Assembly: GCA_018269005.1 (NCBI GenBank)
Contig: JAFDVK010000012.1
Location: 248,001 to 312,000, forward strand
DNA: 64,000 bases
From: Acidobacteriota bacterium
GTDB lineage: Bacteria; Acidobacteriota; Blastocatellia; Pyrinomonadales; Pyrinomonadaceae
Reading direction: 5' to 3'
Shown here: positions 1-7,772 of the stretch, in pieces
Numbering within the stretch: the first letter of the stretch is position 1
Layout of the letters: every line of letters begins with the position of its first letter
Translations under genes and position numbers: made by a program
Notes under the pieces: model-generated
What the model saw: the letters and a program-made list of their open reading frames with translations, nothing else
What the model was told of the DNA's origin: nothing
The model's database searches: none

Positions 1-567
1 TGAGGCAAGGCCCGGACAAATGAGCTTCCTACCGCCGGTGAAACCCGCAAAATAGTGGAACGAAACCGCGCCGATCGTGATCACGTGGTCGCTGTCGAGC
101 AAAGCTCCGTTCAAGCTAACGCTGATCCCGCCGCTTGTTTCGCCGACAACGGCAAGATTCGCGATGCCGCTCGCTCGATGGTCGATAGTGCGGATGCGTT
201 GGGTGATGAAAGGTGTTAAGATCTCGGCCTTTTCTTCATTTGTGACCTGACGATGTATTCCGGTCGCAAAAATGATCGCGATCTCGTGCGGCCGTGTTCC
301 GTTTGCGATGAGACGGCGTACGACCAAATTAACGACCTGCGCGCTCCCGGACGCCCGTGTAGCGTCAGGAACGACGATCAGGACGGTCTCGCCGGGCGAG
401 ATCGTTTCCTCAAATGGCTCTGCGCCGATCGGTTGGTCAAGCCTTTCGTTGATCGTGCGGTCGTCGAGCGGTGCGCTGTCATTCGCGGCAGCAAGGACTG
501 AGAAGCGCTCTTCAGCGTACTCGAACGGCACGACGCCGTGGCCATATTTGAGGTCGATCGTCGCCAT
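1..567 (-). CDS. LarA-like nickel-dependent lactate racemase family protein, N-terminal part (cut by left edge)
   Basis: Reading the minus strand from the ATG at 567 gives 189 codons without a stop, running off the left edge. The translation has the LarA N-terminal (DUF2088) landmarks in order: a PDATRASG segment near residue 74 (family: D-x-TR), ATGIHRQVTNEEK near residue 105 (family GxHR region), and GFTGGRKLICPG just before the edge. LarA enzymes bind a nickel-pincer nucleotide and racemise lactate or related 2-hydroxy acids in the cytoplasm; full-length members are about 420 residues, so more than half is missing. It starts 4 nt after the zinc-exporter stop and is probably the distal gene of that operon. 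The substrate cannot be judged from this fragment. Confidence 0.8.
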   Translation of the reverse strand, partial: MATIDLKYGHGVVPFEYAEERFSVLAAANDSAPLDDRTINERLDQPIGAEPFEETISPGETVLIVVPDATRASGSAQVVNLVVRRLIANGTRPHEIAIIFATGIHRQVTNEEKAEILTPFITQRIRTIDHRASGIANLAVVGETSGGISVSLNGALLDSDHVITIGAVSFHYFAGFTGGRKLICPGLAS

Positions 568-571
568 GGAT

Positions 572-1525
572 TCAACGCGTCAATGACGCGGGTTCAAAGC
601 AGTTCGTGCCTGATTCGCAGACGTAAACCGCCTCTGCCTCTTTGCCGGTGGTCTCCATTTGGATCGTCAAATGATCGATCTCGAACTCATCGTGGAGCTT
701 CGCTCTCACGATTGCCAAGAGGTCCGAATGTTCTACAGAATCGTCATGATTGATGTGAGCGGTCAGCGCCTCAAGGCCCGAAGAAATGGTCCATACATGC
801 AGGTCATGTACTCCAGTAACCCCTTCGATCGCAAGAATTGCGGTCTTGACCCTTGCGATGTCGATGTGCGATGGCGTGCCTTCGAGCAGAATGTTGACCG
901 ACTCGGAAACAAGCCTCCAAGCTCCGAAGATAATGATCACGCTGATAAGAATACTCGTCACAGCATCGGCCCAAAACCAACCGAAGGTGACGATCAGAAT
1001 GCCCGAAAGCAATGCGGCAAGCGAGCCAAGAAGGTCGCCCGCAACGTGCAGCCAGGCACCACGCATATTTAAGTCGTGTTCGTGGCCGCCGTGGAGCATC
1101 TTTAGGACGATGATGTTTACAACGAGGCCGCCAGCGGCGACTATGGTTAAGGTATTCCCGTGAATTTCGGGCGGTGCAAGCCAACGCATCGCAGCCTCAT
1201 AGACGACCCAGATCGAAAGCACAACAAGAGCAATGCCGTTCACAAAGGCCGCCAGGATCTCGGCTCGATAAAAGCCAAACGTCTTTGCAGCGGTTGCCGG
1301 GCGCGTCGCGAACCAAAACGATGCAAGGGTCAGACTGAGTGCGGCAACATCCGTCAGCATATGGACGGAATCTGCCATCAAGGCGAGCGAATTCGAAAGC
1401 CAACCGCCGACCGCCTCTGCGAGCATATACCCGAAGGTGAGTGCAAGGGCGATCTTTAGCTTGCGTATGCTTGAAGCAGATCGAGTCGAAGGCCCGTGAT
1501 CGTGCGTGTGTCCCTGTTCGGCCAT
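572..1525 (-). CDS. Cation diffusion facilitator family zinc/divalent-metal exporter (CzcD-like)
   Basis: A 317-residue CDF transporter. It has a short His-rich N-terminus (HTHDHG), six hydrophobic segments between about residues 20 and 205, and the metal-binding HMLTD motif in TM2 (near residue 55) with the matching acidic/His positions in TM5 (FWADAVTS). A cytoplasmic C-terminal dimerisation domain follows (about 215-300, VTGVHDLHVWTI). CDF proteins of this type exchange cytoplasmic Zn2+, Cd2+ or Co2+ for protons in the inner membrane. The ATG at 1525 lies 4 nt after the stop of the FecR gene, and the larA-like gene follows 4 nt downstream, so the three are likely one transcript. Metal specificity is inferred only from overall resemblance to CzcD/ZitB. 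Confidence 0.93.
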   Translation of the reverse strand: MAEQGHTHDHGPSTRSASSIRKLKIALALTFGYMLAEAVGGWLSNSLALMADSVHMLTDVAALSLTLASFWFATRPATAAKTFGFYRAEILAAFVNGIALVVLSIWVVYEAAMRWLAPPEIHGNTLTIVAAGGLVVNIIVLKMLHGGHEHDLNMRGAWLHVAGDLLGSLAALLSGILIVTFGWFWADAVTSILISVIIIFGAWRLVSESVNILLEGTPSHIDIARVKTAILAIEGVTGVHDLHVWTISSGLEALTAHINHDDSVEHSDLLAIVRAKLHDEFEIDHLTIQMETTGKEAEAVYVCESGTNCFEPASLTR

Positions 1526-1529
1526 TCGT

Positions 1530-2762
1530 CTAATAACGTTTCATAAGGCGGCCGGTTCGGAGCGAGACGACAAAGCCCGCACGATTGCCACGGTCGTCGC
1601 CGATCTCGATAGATGTTTCGGCCGACTGCGACGAAACCTGCAGCCTAAAGCTGCCGTCCGAGACCGCAAACGTATCACGTCCCTGCGAGCGCACGGCCAT
1701 TCCGGGTTGGGTCTTGCCGGTGATAATAAAGATACCGCCGCCAACGCTCTCGACCTTAAGATCGGTAAGTTCGATGCGAATGTTGCTCTCGCGTCTTACG
1801 ACCGTAAACTTCCATGCATCGTTCCAATTTGTAGTTTGCCCCGAACGCGATAACGCTCGAACCCGCCAATAATATGTTCCCGGGGTCAAGCCTGTTAGAT
1901 GAAAGTCATTCGAGCCCAAACCGGTACGATCGACAAGGATCGCATCCGGCGAGAACCAAGGGGATTTTGCTACCTGAAGATAGTAGCTTTGGACGGGCTG
2001 GTCAGGCGGCTGCCAGTTAAACCCAACACTGACGCCGCCGCCCGCGTCTATAACCTGGGACGAGTTCCCGGGCGCGACAGGTACAGGCGGTGCAAGTATC
2101 TTTTCACGTGCGGAAAGCTGTCCGTTATTGACAGCCGCGTATTGATCGGGCCCGATCTTGGACGTTTCGCCTCCGAGGGTGGTTTCAACTCCGCCGCGGC
2201 TTACGCGGATCTCACCGCCGTTCTCGCCGTCGGTATCAAAACTCGCATCCGTCTGCGGACCAAGCTGGTTCTCCGATTCGGCGACTTCGACGATATTTTT
2301 TACGTTATCGGGTTGTTCGTCCGTGCGTACGTTCAATTGTCCATCGTTCAGACGAACACGAACATTCTTGCCGCCAAAAAGAGATGTTGTATCTCGAACG
2401 ACCACCGTACTGTTCGGCCGAACTGAATACACAGAGCCATCGATCATTTGGATGATCGCTCGTCCGTCTGCCTGTGTTTGAACGGTATCGCCGGCAGCGA
2501 CGTATGTTTGCTTGGTAACGAGGATCGTTTCCCGAGTCGCAGCACGCGTAATGCGGACCTCGCCTTCAAACGAGATGATCTTCGCCGAATCCATCGGATA
2601 GGTCTCGGCCTCTCCGGCAGCGAACCAATTATTCTTCGACGCCCACCAGCCGCCAAAGACCAGCGTCGCGGCGAGCAAAATTATCGCCATTGCGCCGTAG
2701 ATGGTGCTCCGCCTTATGTTCCACCATTCGACGTAGAATTTTCGGTACTTGTTATTCTCCAT
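1530..2762 (-). CDS. Membrane-anchored FecR-domain protein with fibronectin-type domain
   Basis: 410 residues. A hydrophobic anchor lies at about 18-40. A FecR-like beta domain follows (about 60-215), with the GEVRITRA start, a repeated DGRAIIQMIDGSVYSV segment and IRVSRGGVETTLGG. A fibronectin-III-like module at about 240-325 has the signature YYWRVRA followed by WKFTV, and a small beta domain closes the protein. In iron-uptake systems FecR is a periplasmic regulator of an ECF sigma factor, but no FecI-type sigma gene adjoins this one, and FecR domains outside such pairs often have unknown roles. Its ATG lies 11 nt inside the end of terC, suggesting translational coupling. Function beyond an exported, anchored beta-domain protein is not established. 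Confidence 0.8.
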   Translation of the reverse strand: MENNKYRKFYVEWWNIRRSTIYGAMAIILLAATLVFGGWWASKNNWFAAGEAETYPMDSAKIISFEGEVRITRAATRETILVTKQTYVAAGDTVQTQADGRAIIQMIDGSVYSVRPNSTVVVRDTTSLFGGKNVRVRLNDGQLNVRTDEQPDNVKNIVEVAESENQLGPQTDASFDTDGENGGEIRVSRGGVETTLGGETSKIGPDQYAAVNNGQLSAREKILAPPVPVAPGNSSQVIDAGGGVSVGFNWQPPDQPVQSYYLQVAKSPWFSPDAILVDRTGLGSNDFHLTGLTPGTYYWRVRALSRSGQTTNWNDAWKFTVVRRESNIRIELTDLKVESVGGGIFIITGKTQPGMAVRSQGRDTFAVSDGSFRLQVSSQSAETSIEIGDDRGNRAGFVVSLRTGRLMKRY

Positions 2763-3801
2763 CTGCCGGTTTACTGCCGTGGCGAGGCGGGAAGATCAAT
2801 GAAAGGACAACTGACGCCGCTATCGTTGCGATCACGACAATAAGTGAGATATCGACGACCTGGCTGTCATATTTGCCCGCGACGAAATTACGCAGGACCT
2901 CCGGACCGCCATCGGCGCCGTACAACATTATCAGCCCTTGGGCAAAAAGTGGCAAGAGCATCTTTATGCCGATAAAGGTCAGAACGACCGCAAGGCCGTA
3001 CTTCAATAGGTGAAAACGCTCTGCAAGTCCGGCAAGCAGGAAGTAGAACGTCCTCAATCCTAGTATCGCAAAAATGTTCGACGTATATACAAGAAATTTG
3101 TCGGTCGTAATGCCAAAGATCGCCGGGATCGAATCCACAGCAAAGACAAGGTCTGTAAACTCAACAGTTATGAGCACCAGGAGAAGCAGCGTCCCAACTC
3201 GGGCCCCATCTTGGATGACGAAGAATTTATCGCCGTCGTAATGCTTCGAGATGCGTATGTATTTCGTCGCGAACTTTACGATCGCACTTTCGTGCGGTTC
3301 GAAATTGTCATCGGACGTCTTGAACATACTGATTCCCGTATAAACGAGGAATGCTCCAAAAATGTAAATGATCCAATGAAAACGCTCAACGAGTTCGGCG
3401 CCGGCAAAGATCATCACCATTCTGAGCACGAGCGCTCCCATGATGCCCCAAAAAAGCACACGATGCTGAAACTTCTTCGGAACTTTGAAGAAGGTGAAGA
3501 TCAGCAGGAATACAAAGAGATTATCGACCGATAGAGATAATTCGATCAGGTAGCCTGTGAGAAAGAGTTTTGCCTGTGTGAACGCGAGGGTCCAATCACC
3601 GGTATGATTCCCGACCTGCCAGTAGATGAACGCGTTGAACGTGAGCGCGAGTGAGACCCAAATGATACTCCAAACAACGGTCTCTTTTTTCGTCGGCGCA
3701 TGCGGCTTTCGATTGACGATGACGATATCGACAAAAAGAGCTACGAAAACTACGCCAAAAAAAAGCCCCCAAACCCAATAAGGATGTTCTACAGGTGTCA
3801 A
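2752..3801 (-). CDS. TerC/Alx family integral membrane protein
   Basis: A 349-residue protein with about nine hydrophobic segments and the TerC-family core: ELSLSVDNLFVFLLIF near residue 88 and TDLVFAVDSIPAIFGIT near residue 215, each carrying the conserved acidic residue within the membrane. Members such as Alx and TerC are linked to metal (Mn2+, Ca2+) export and tellurite or pH response. The start is a TTG at 3801: it is preceded by a strong ribosome-binding site (GGAGGAAC) at good spacing, and the TTG overlaps the TGA of the upstream gene as TTGA. The end overlaps the FecR gene by 11 nt. A unit of TerC, a CDF exporter and an oxidised-methionine reductase would fit metal or oxidative stress, but that is inference. 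Confidence 0.9.
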   Translation of the reverse strand: MTPVEHPYWVWGLFFGVVFVALFVDIVIVNRKPHAPTKKETVVWSIIWVSLALTFNAFIYWQVGNHTGDWTLAFTQAKLFLTGYLIELSLSVDNLFVFLLIFTFFKVPKKFQHRVLFWGIMGALVLRMVMIFAGAELVERFHWIIYIFGAFLVYTGISMFKTSDDNFEPHESAIVKFATKYIRISKHYDGDKFFVIQDGARVGTLLLLVLITVEFTDLVFAVDSIPAIFGITTDKFLVYTSNIFAILGLRTFYFLLAGLAERFHLLKYGLAVVLTFIGIKMLLPLFAQGLIMLYGADGGPEVLRNFVAGKYDSQVVDISLIVVIATIAASVVLSLIFPPRHGSKPADGE

Positions 3802-4298
3802 AAAGGTTCCTCCGAAAGTTTTTCCTCTAAAATTTTCACGATCGACCGCAGGCCGACGGCATCAGTCTCATCAAAGTCGTCGAGCTTGTTGCTGTCAACG
3901 TCCAGCACGCCCCAGACTTCATCCATCGACGAGAAGATCGGCACAACGATCTCCGATCGCGACTCGCTCGCGCAGGCGATGTGGCCCGGAAACTTATCGA
4001 CATCCGGAACTATCTGCGTTTCACCGGTAGAAAAAGCCGTGCCGCAAACGCCTTTTCCAAACGCGATGCGCGAACACGCGATCGGCCCCTGAAACGGCCC
4101 AACAACAAGCTCGCCGCCCTTCGCAATGTAAAATCCGACCCAAAAGAAGCCGAAAGTTTGCTTGATCGCCGCTGCAATATTGGCCAAATTCGCCGTAACA
4201 TCCCGTTCACTTTCTATCAACGCTGCGATCTGAGGCGCGATCTCGCTGTATGCGGCGGCGCGGTCGGCCGTTTGTGAAACAGATAGCGTTTCAGCCAT
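3798..4298 (-). CDS. msrC: GAF-domain free methionine-(R)-sulfoxide reductase (MsrC/fRMsr type)
   Basis: 166 residues forming one GAF domain. All three cysteines of the fRMsr family are present in the expected contexts: GPIACSRI (Cys75), GKGVCGTA (Cys85) and GHIACASESRSEIVVP (Cys109). The family reduces free L-methionine-(R)-sulfoxide in the cytoplasm using these cysteines and thioredoxin. A longer frame reaches back to 4517 into purK, but its N-terminal extension is low-complexity and basic, whereas the ATG at 4298 begins right before the GAF fold and gives the normal family length. The stop overlaps the TTG start of terC. purK lies 56 nt upstream on the same strand. Confidence 0.92.
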   Translation of the reverse strand: MAETLSVSQTADRAAAYSEIAPQIAALIESERDVTANLANIAAAIKQTFGFFWVGFYIAKGGELVVGPFQGPIACSRIAFGKGVCGTAFSTGETQIVPDVDKFPGHIACASESRSEIVVPIFSSMDEVWGVLDVDSNKLDDFDETDAVGLRSIVKILEEKLSEEPF

Positions 4299-4354
4299 AA
4301 CAGGACAGTCTAGCCTTTTCGTGTAGGAAAACTCCAAAAGCAAAGGTGAGATTT

Positions 4355-5494
4355 CTATGAAACCAATAGACGTTCGCGGGCGGCCTGTACGATCTCGACG
4401 GCTTCTTGGGGTGAGTCCGCGGCGGCAGTCAGGTGTCCCATTTTCCGGCCCGGACGGGGATCGCTTTTGCCATAAAGGTGAAGTTTGACGGCCGGATCTT
4501 TCAAGGCAGCCTGCCAATTCGGTTCACCGTCGGCCCAGATGTCGCCAAGCAGGTTTGCCATCGCCGCCGGCCGATAGTATTCCGTCGAACCAAGGGGAAG
4601 GCCGCAGACCGCCCGCACTTGCTGCTCGAATTGCGACGTTACACAGGCATCGAACGTAAGGTGTCCGGAATTGTGCGGCCTCGGAGCAATCTCATTCACG
4701 CGCAGTTCGCCGCTGCTTTCAAGGAAAAACTCCACGCAGAACGTGCCGACATAGTCGAAAGCCTCGGCGATGGAGCTGGCGATCTCCACAGCCCGCTTTG
4801 CAGTTGCATTGGTAATGTCGGCCGGAGCGAAGGAAACATCAAGAATGTGATCTGCGTGATCGTTCTCGATAACGCCGTAGTGTGCGAACTCACCTTCTTG
4901 CCCACGAGCACAAACGACGGATACTTCCTTTTCGAACGAGATGAACTGCTCGAGTACAGCTTCCTGCCCGTTCAAGGCATCAAATGCGGCCTCGATCTCG
5001 CTGTGCGCATTTATCCTCGTCTGGCCCTTACCGTCATAGCCGAAACCCGCCGTCTTAAGCACAGCCGGCAGGCCAAGTTCCTCGACGCCCTTGAAAAGAT
5101 CTTCGATCGTGCGGACGCGCCGAAAGCCCGCTATCGGGAATCCGTTCGAGGAAAGGAACGTCTTTTCCCGAAGGCGGTTCTGCGTCGTATGCAGGATCTC
5201 GCCACGCGGATGAACGGGTACGAACTCGGCCGCAGCTGCGATCGTTGCCGACGGGACGTTCTCGAACTCGAAAGTGACGACGTCCACGCTTTGAGCGAAC
5301 GTACGCACCTCGAAAAGATCGTCATACGGGGCAGCAGTTTCGACATCCGCGACCTGTCCCGTAGGCGTGTCGCGTCCCGGCGAGAACGTGTGCACCCGAT
5401 AGCCCATTTTGCGGGCCTCGATCGCCGTCATCCGCCCGAGCTGGCCGCTGCCGAAGATACCGATCGTCGAATTTGGAAGTATAACTCTGGTCAC
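4355..5494 (-). CDS. purK: N5-carboxyaminoimidazole ribonucleotide synthase
   Basis: 379 residues of the ATP-grasp family. The N-terminal fold begins IGIFGSGQLGRM. Other PurK landmarks are TFEFENVP near residue 74, the ATP-grasp segment PAVLKTAGFGYDGKGQ near 145, and the metal/ATP site region VNEIAPRPHNSGH near 265. PurK converts AIR, ATP and bicarbonate to N5-CAIR in de novo purine synthesis, the substrate of PurE. The start is a GTG at 5494. Unusually, purE is not adjacent: it lies 1.3 kb away on the same strand, separated by a gene on the opposite strand. A 14-bp palindrome lies upstream. Confidence 0.96.
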   Translation of the reverse strand: MTRVILPNSTIGIFGSGQLGRMTAIEARKMGYRVHTFSPGRDTPTGQVADVETAAPYDDLFEVRTFAQSVDVVTFEFENVPSATIAAAAEFVPVHPRGEILHTTQNRLREKTFLSSNGFPIAGFRRVRTIEDLFKGVEELGLPAVLKTAGFGYDGKGQTRINAHSEIEAAFDALNGQEAVLEQFISFEKEVSVVCARGQEGEFAHYGVIENDHADHILDVSFAPADITNATAKRAVEIASSIAEAFDYVGTFCVEFFLESSGELRVNEIAPRPHNSGHLTFDACVTSQFEQQVRAVCGLPLGSTEYYRPAAMANLLGDIWADGEPNWQAALKDPAVKLHLYGKSDPRPGRKMGHLTAAADSPQEAVEIVQAARERLLVS

Positions 5495-5517
5495 AACTCG
5501 AAAAAGAACCCCTAGAT

Positions 5518-5531
5518 TAGCACAGGTGCTA
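5518..5531. promoter_or_regulatory. Perfect palindrome upstream of purK (TAGCAC-AG-GTGCTA)
   Basis: Six-base arms with a 2-bp centre, 24 bp upstream of the purK GTG and 92 bp upstream of the divergent gene at 5624. Its position suits an operator, but it matches no purine-repressor box that I know and no regulator gene is adjacent. Chance cannot be excluded. Confidence 0.3.
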
Positions 5532-5623
5532 TTAAGCGAAAATTTTAGTTACGGAGATGGCATATTCTAGGTGAATCCTACGCATTATAGGTTGAGAACC
5601 GCATACGGAGCCGAAATAACAAA

Positions 5624-6469
5624 ATGAACGCATATTACCTTTGGGATAGCTACAATTCCATCAACGTCGGACAAAAGATCGAGCATGGGCCCGAGAATCA
5701 GTTTCTCGTCAAAGTTTCCCGCCCGAACGGCCTGCAGACAGCACTGACGGAACTAAGCGCACTTGCCGCCAAGTACGGAAAAAAGCATCGGTTGGAGATC
5801 CACTGTCACGGCGGACCCGGCACGATCCACCTAGGCGGAGATCGTGCCGTTACGAACCACAACGTCAAGGGATTTGGGTCGGAGCTAAAGGCCGCCCTAT
5901 TGCCGGGCGGTTTGATCGAAGTGCTCGCGTGCCTTGTTGCATCCCAAGAAGGCGACGGCGATGTGTATAGAGCCCCTAAGAATCGCATCGAAGGATATCG
6001 TGACGATTATCACGGTGCGCTCCGACTCCTCCGCACCCGCGAATACAATAAAGGTATGCGGCTTATGAGCGTCGGCAAGACCGATTCAAACGGCAGAACA
6101 ACCTTCGGAAGCCCCGAATGGCAAATGGCTCGCACGGCACTGCCGCATTACGGCGGCCGATTCACACAGCGGGAAGAAGCGATCCAGGACGATCCGTTAG
6201 CATATTTTCGCCCTGAGTTTGAAGGCGACGGACTCCGATTCTGTCTCGACCTCGCGGTCTATTCGGGATGCACCGTCCGTGCCGCTTGCCGTGCTCAGAC
6301 AGAGGAAGGGACACTAGCCGGCAATGAACGCCTATACTCCCCGATCGGGAATTGGGAATTCGAGGTCTTTGACTTTAATCCCGACGGCATGATCCAATTC
6401 CTCGGCTCAAGCCCGTATCGCGGCCCGATAAACAGCTTCGATATGGTGCAGAGATTCCCTGCGGCCTAG
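5624..6469 (+). CDS. Uncharacterised protein with a caspase-like (DUF4347-like) His/Cys arrangement
   Basis: 281 residues with no signal peptide or membrane segment. The N-terminal half resembles the C-terminal half of clan CD cysteine-peptidase folds: a hydrophobic strand ending in His-Gly (LEIHCHGGPG, His62), a turn TIHLGGD, a helix (FGSELKAALL), then a hydrophobic strand ending in Cys (LIEVLACLVAS, Cys103). This order and spacing is typical of caspase-like and DUF4347 domains, where His and Cys form the catalytic dyad. The C-terminal 150 residues are not recognisable. The gene is divergent from purK and sits alone between purK and purE. Peptidase function is a hypothesis only. The start is the first ATG; the ribosome-binding site is weak. 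Confidence 0.75.
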   Translation: MNAYYLWDSYNSINVGQKIEHGPENQFLVKVSRPNGLQTALTELSALAAKYGKKHRLEIHCHGGPGTIHLGGDRAVTNHNVKGFGSELKAALLPGGLIEVLACLVASQEGDGDVYRAPKNRIEGYRDDYHGALRLLRTREYNKGMRLMSVGKTDSNGRTTFGSPEWQMARTALPHYGGRFTQREEAIQDDPLAYFRPEFEGDGLRFCLDLAVYSGCTVRAACRAQTEEGTLAGNERLYSPIGNWEFEVFDFNPDGMIQFLGSSPYRGPINSFDMVQRFPAA

Positions 6470-6794
6470 GCTTTTTCGAACCGAAGAACTGAAAATTGAG
6501 AACGTAAATACCGGAAAACGAGCCATTTTGTCCCACAAGTGTCCCACGCCCCTTGTGGGACAAATAAGTCTAGTGGTGTCATCAGTTAGAGGCATTTTCG
6601 AAAGAGAAATCAAAAAAAATTTCAAAGAGCAAGGTACAACATCTGTTTCGATGTCTATGTACGAGTATATCATGCTTGTCAAGGGTTTTTTGCGATCTAC
6701 CGGTCGTCTGAAAGGCGGAGAAAACCCATACAATTCGCCGTAGTCGTTTCGACGAAGCAGACGAAGCAGACGTAACGACCTGAGTCTCACGCCG
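6470..6794. other. Non-coding stretch between the orphan gene and purE; AT-richer, with an inverted repeat and a possible gene remnant
   Basis: 325 bp without a convincing gene. It holds the inverted repeat at 6527-6564. It also holds a plus-strand open frame ending at 6743 whose last 50 codons read like protein (IFEREIKKNFKEQG, MSMYEYIMLVKGFLRSTG) but lack a ribosome-binding site. Base composition is visibly lower in GC than the flanks. There is a short direct repeat ACGAAGCAG (twice) near 6753-6770. It may be the scar of an insertion that separated purE from purK. Confidence 0.5.
6527..6564. repeat. 13-bp perfect inverted repeat with a third GTCCCAC copy in the loop
   Basis: Arms TTTGTCCCACAAG (6527-6539) and CTTGTGGGACAAA (6552-6564) flank a 12-nt loop that itself contains TGTCCCAC. 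There is no T-tract on either strand, so it is not a typical intrinsic terminator. Three copies of GTCCCAC/GTGGGAC within 38 bp suggest a protein-binding or recombination site. It begins 57 bp after the orphan gene. Confidence 0.7.
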
Positions 6795-7307
6795 CTATTT
6801 GAGGGTTGTTTTGAGAACGGTCTTAGTTTGTTTGGATCGGAATTTATGAAGCTTCTTGCGAAGTTCGGGTCGTGAGTTCGCGAGAATGGCGACGGCGAGA
6901 AGTGCGGCGTTCTTTGCGCCCGACTGACCGATAGCGAGCGTGCCGACAGGGATCCCTGCGGGCATCTGCACGATCGAAAGAAGTGAATCCATTCCCTTTA
7001 GAGCTTTTGATTCGACAGGGACGCCGAGCACAGGCAAAACGGTCTGCGAAGCACACATTCCCGGCAAATGTGCCGCTCCGCCCGCACCCGCGATGATCAC
7101 CTCGATGCCTCGGGATTCCGCTGATTTTGCGAAATCAAAGAGCAGGTCGGGCGTACGATGCGCCGAGACGATCTTGCTCTCGAACGGCACGCCGAATTCC
7201 TCGAGCACGAACGCAGCCTGCTCCATCGTCGGCCAGTCGCTCTTACTGCCCATGATGATCGAGACTAGCGGTCTTTTGATCTGTGATCTCTTACCAGCAA
7301 CTCTCAT
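6795..7307 (-). CDS. purE: N5-carboxyaminoimidazole ribonucleotide mutase
   Basis: 170 residues of the class I PurE family. It has the substrate-binding start [14 protein letters not shown], the catalytic-region SAHRTPD (conserved His), and [12 protein letters not shown]. It moves the carboxyl group of N5-CAIR to give CAIR in de novo purine synthesis, directly after PurK. Residues 1-12 ([12 protein letters not shown]) are a short basic lead before the fold; the ATG at 7307 is used. It begins 3 nt after the stop of the RES toxin gene on the same strand, so it may be transcribed together with the toxin-antitoxin pair. Confidence 0.97.
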   Translation of the reverse strand: MRVAGKRSQIKRPLVSIIMGSKSDWPTMEQAAFVLEEFGVPFESKIVSAHRTPDLLFDFAKSAESRGIEVIIAGAGGAAHLPGMCASQTVLPVLGVPVESKALKGMDSLLSIVQMPAGIPVGTLAIGQSGAKNAALLAVAILANSRPELRKKLHKFRSKQTKTVLKTTLK

Positions 7308-7310
7308 TGG

Positions 7311-7772
7311 TTATTTCACCAATCTTTTGTCAAATTTAAACGCCTCAAAGCTCAATATTCTAATGCTTGTAAAATCCGGGTGATGAGGGTTAATAAGGTA
7401 GTTAAAATCACCGCTAGTAACCACAGACGGCACTTGCAGGATACAATATTCAGCGTCGGCAGCAAACTTATCGCCGATCCTTTGAGACGCCGCCAGATAT
7501 GGGAAATCGCTCCAACGTTGCGGCAGCTCGCCTACTTCCAGCGTTTTGATGGAAATGTCAGCGGGAAGTTCGACCACGACCATAAGATAATCGTCAGGCA
7601 GCATTACGATCGGCAAATGAACCGCGACTTCGGCCATTGCCAACGAACGGTTGGCGGCCGTATAAACAAGTTCGACACCTATCGAATTCCATCGAGCTCC
7701 GAAGTTCGCGGCGCCTCGACCCGAGAGCGGGTCAGAAACATATTGTTCGCGGATCAGTCTGAAAACCTGCAT
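7311..7772 (-). CDS. RES-domain toxin of a type II toxin-antitoxin pair
   Basis: 153 residues covering one RES domain. The family signature is visible: an Arg in FRLIRE, GRGAANFGARWNSIG with its second Arg, the Glu in SLAMAEVAVH, and a Ser near the C-terminus (NPHHPDFTSIRI). RES toxins of known pairs degrade NAD+ by phosphorolysis or hydrolysis and arrest growth. The ATG at 7772 shares one base with the TGA of the upstream antitoxin gene (TGATG), the tight coupling normal for such pairs. purE follows after 3 nt. The NAD+ target is inferred from the family. Confidence 0.92.
   Translation of the reverse strand: MQVFRLIREQYVSDPLSGRGAANFGARWNSIGVELVYTAANRSLAMAEVAVHLPIVMLPDDYLMVVVELPADISIKTLEVGELPQRWSDFPYLAASQRIGDKFAADAEYCILQVPSVVTSGDFNYLINPHHPDFTSIRILSFEAFKFDKRLVK

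Noticed and set aside
4433-5515. 360-codon plus-strand frame opposite purK
   Set aside because: purK is certain from ATP-grasp motifs; the plus frame is shadow.
6527-6564. Inverted repeat as an intrinsic terminator
   Set aside because: Neither strand shows a T-tract after the stem.
6528-6743. 71-codon plus-strand frame in the purE-orphan gap
   Set aside because: TTG start inside the palindrome, no ribosome-binding site; at best a remnant, not listed as a gene.
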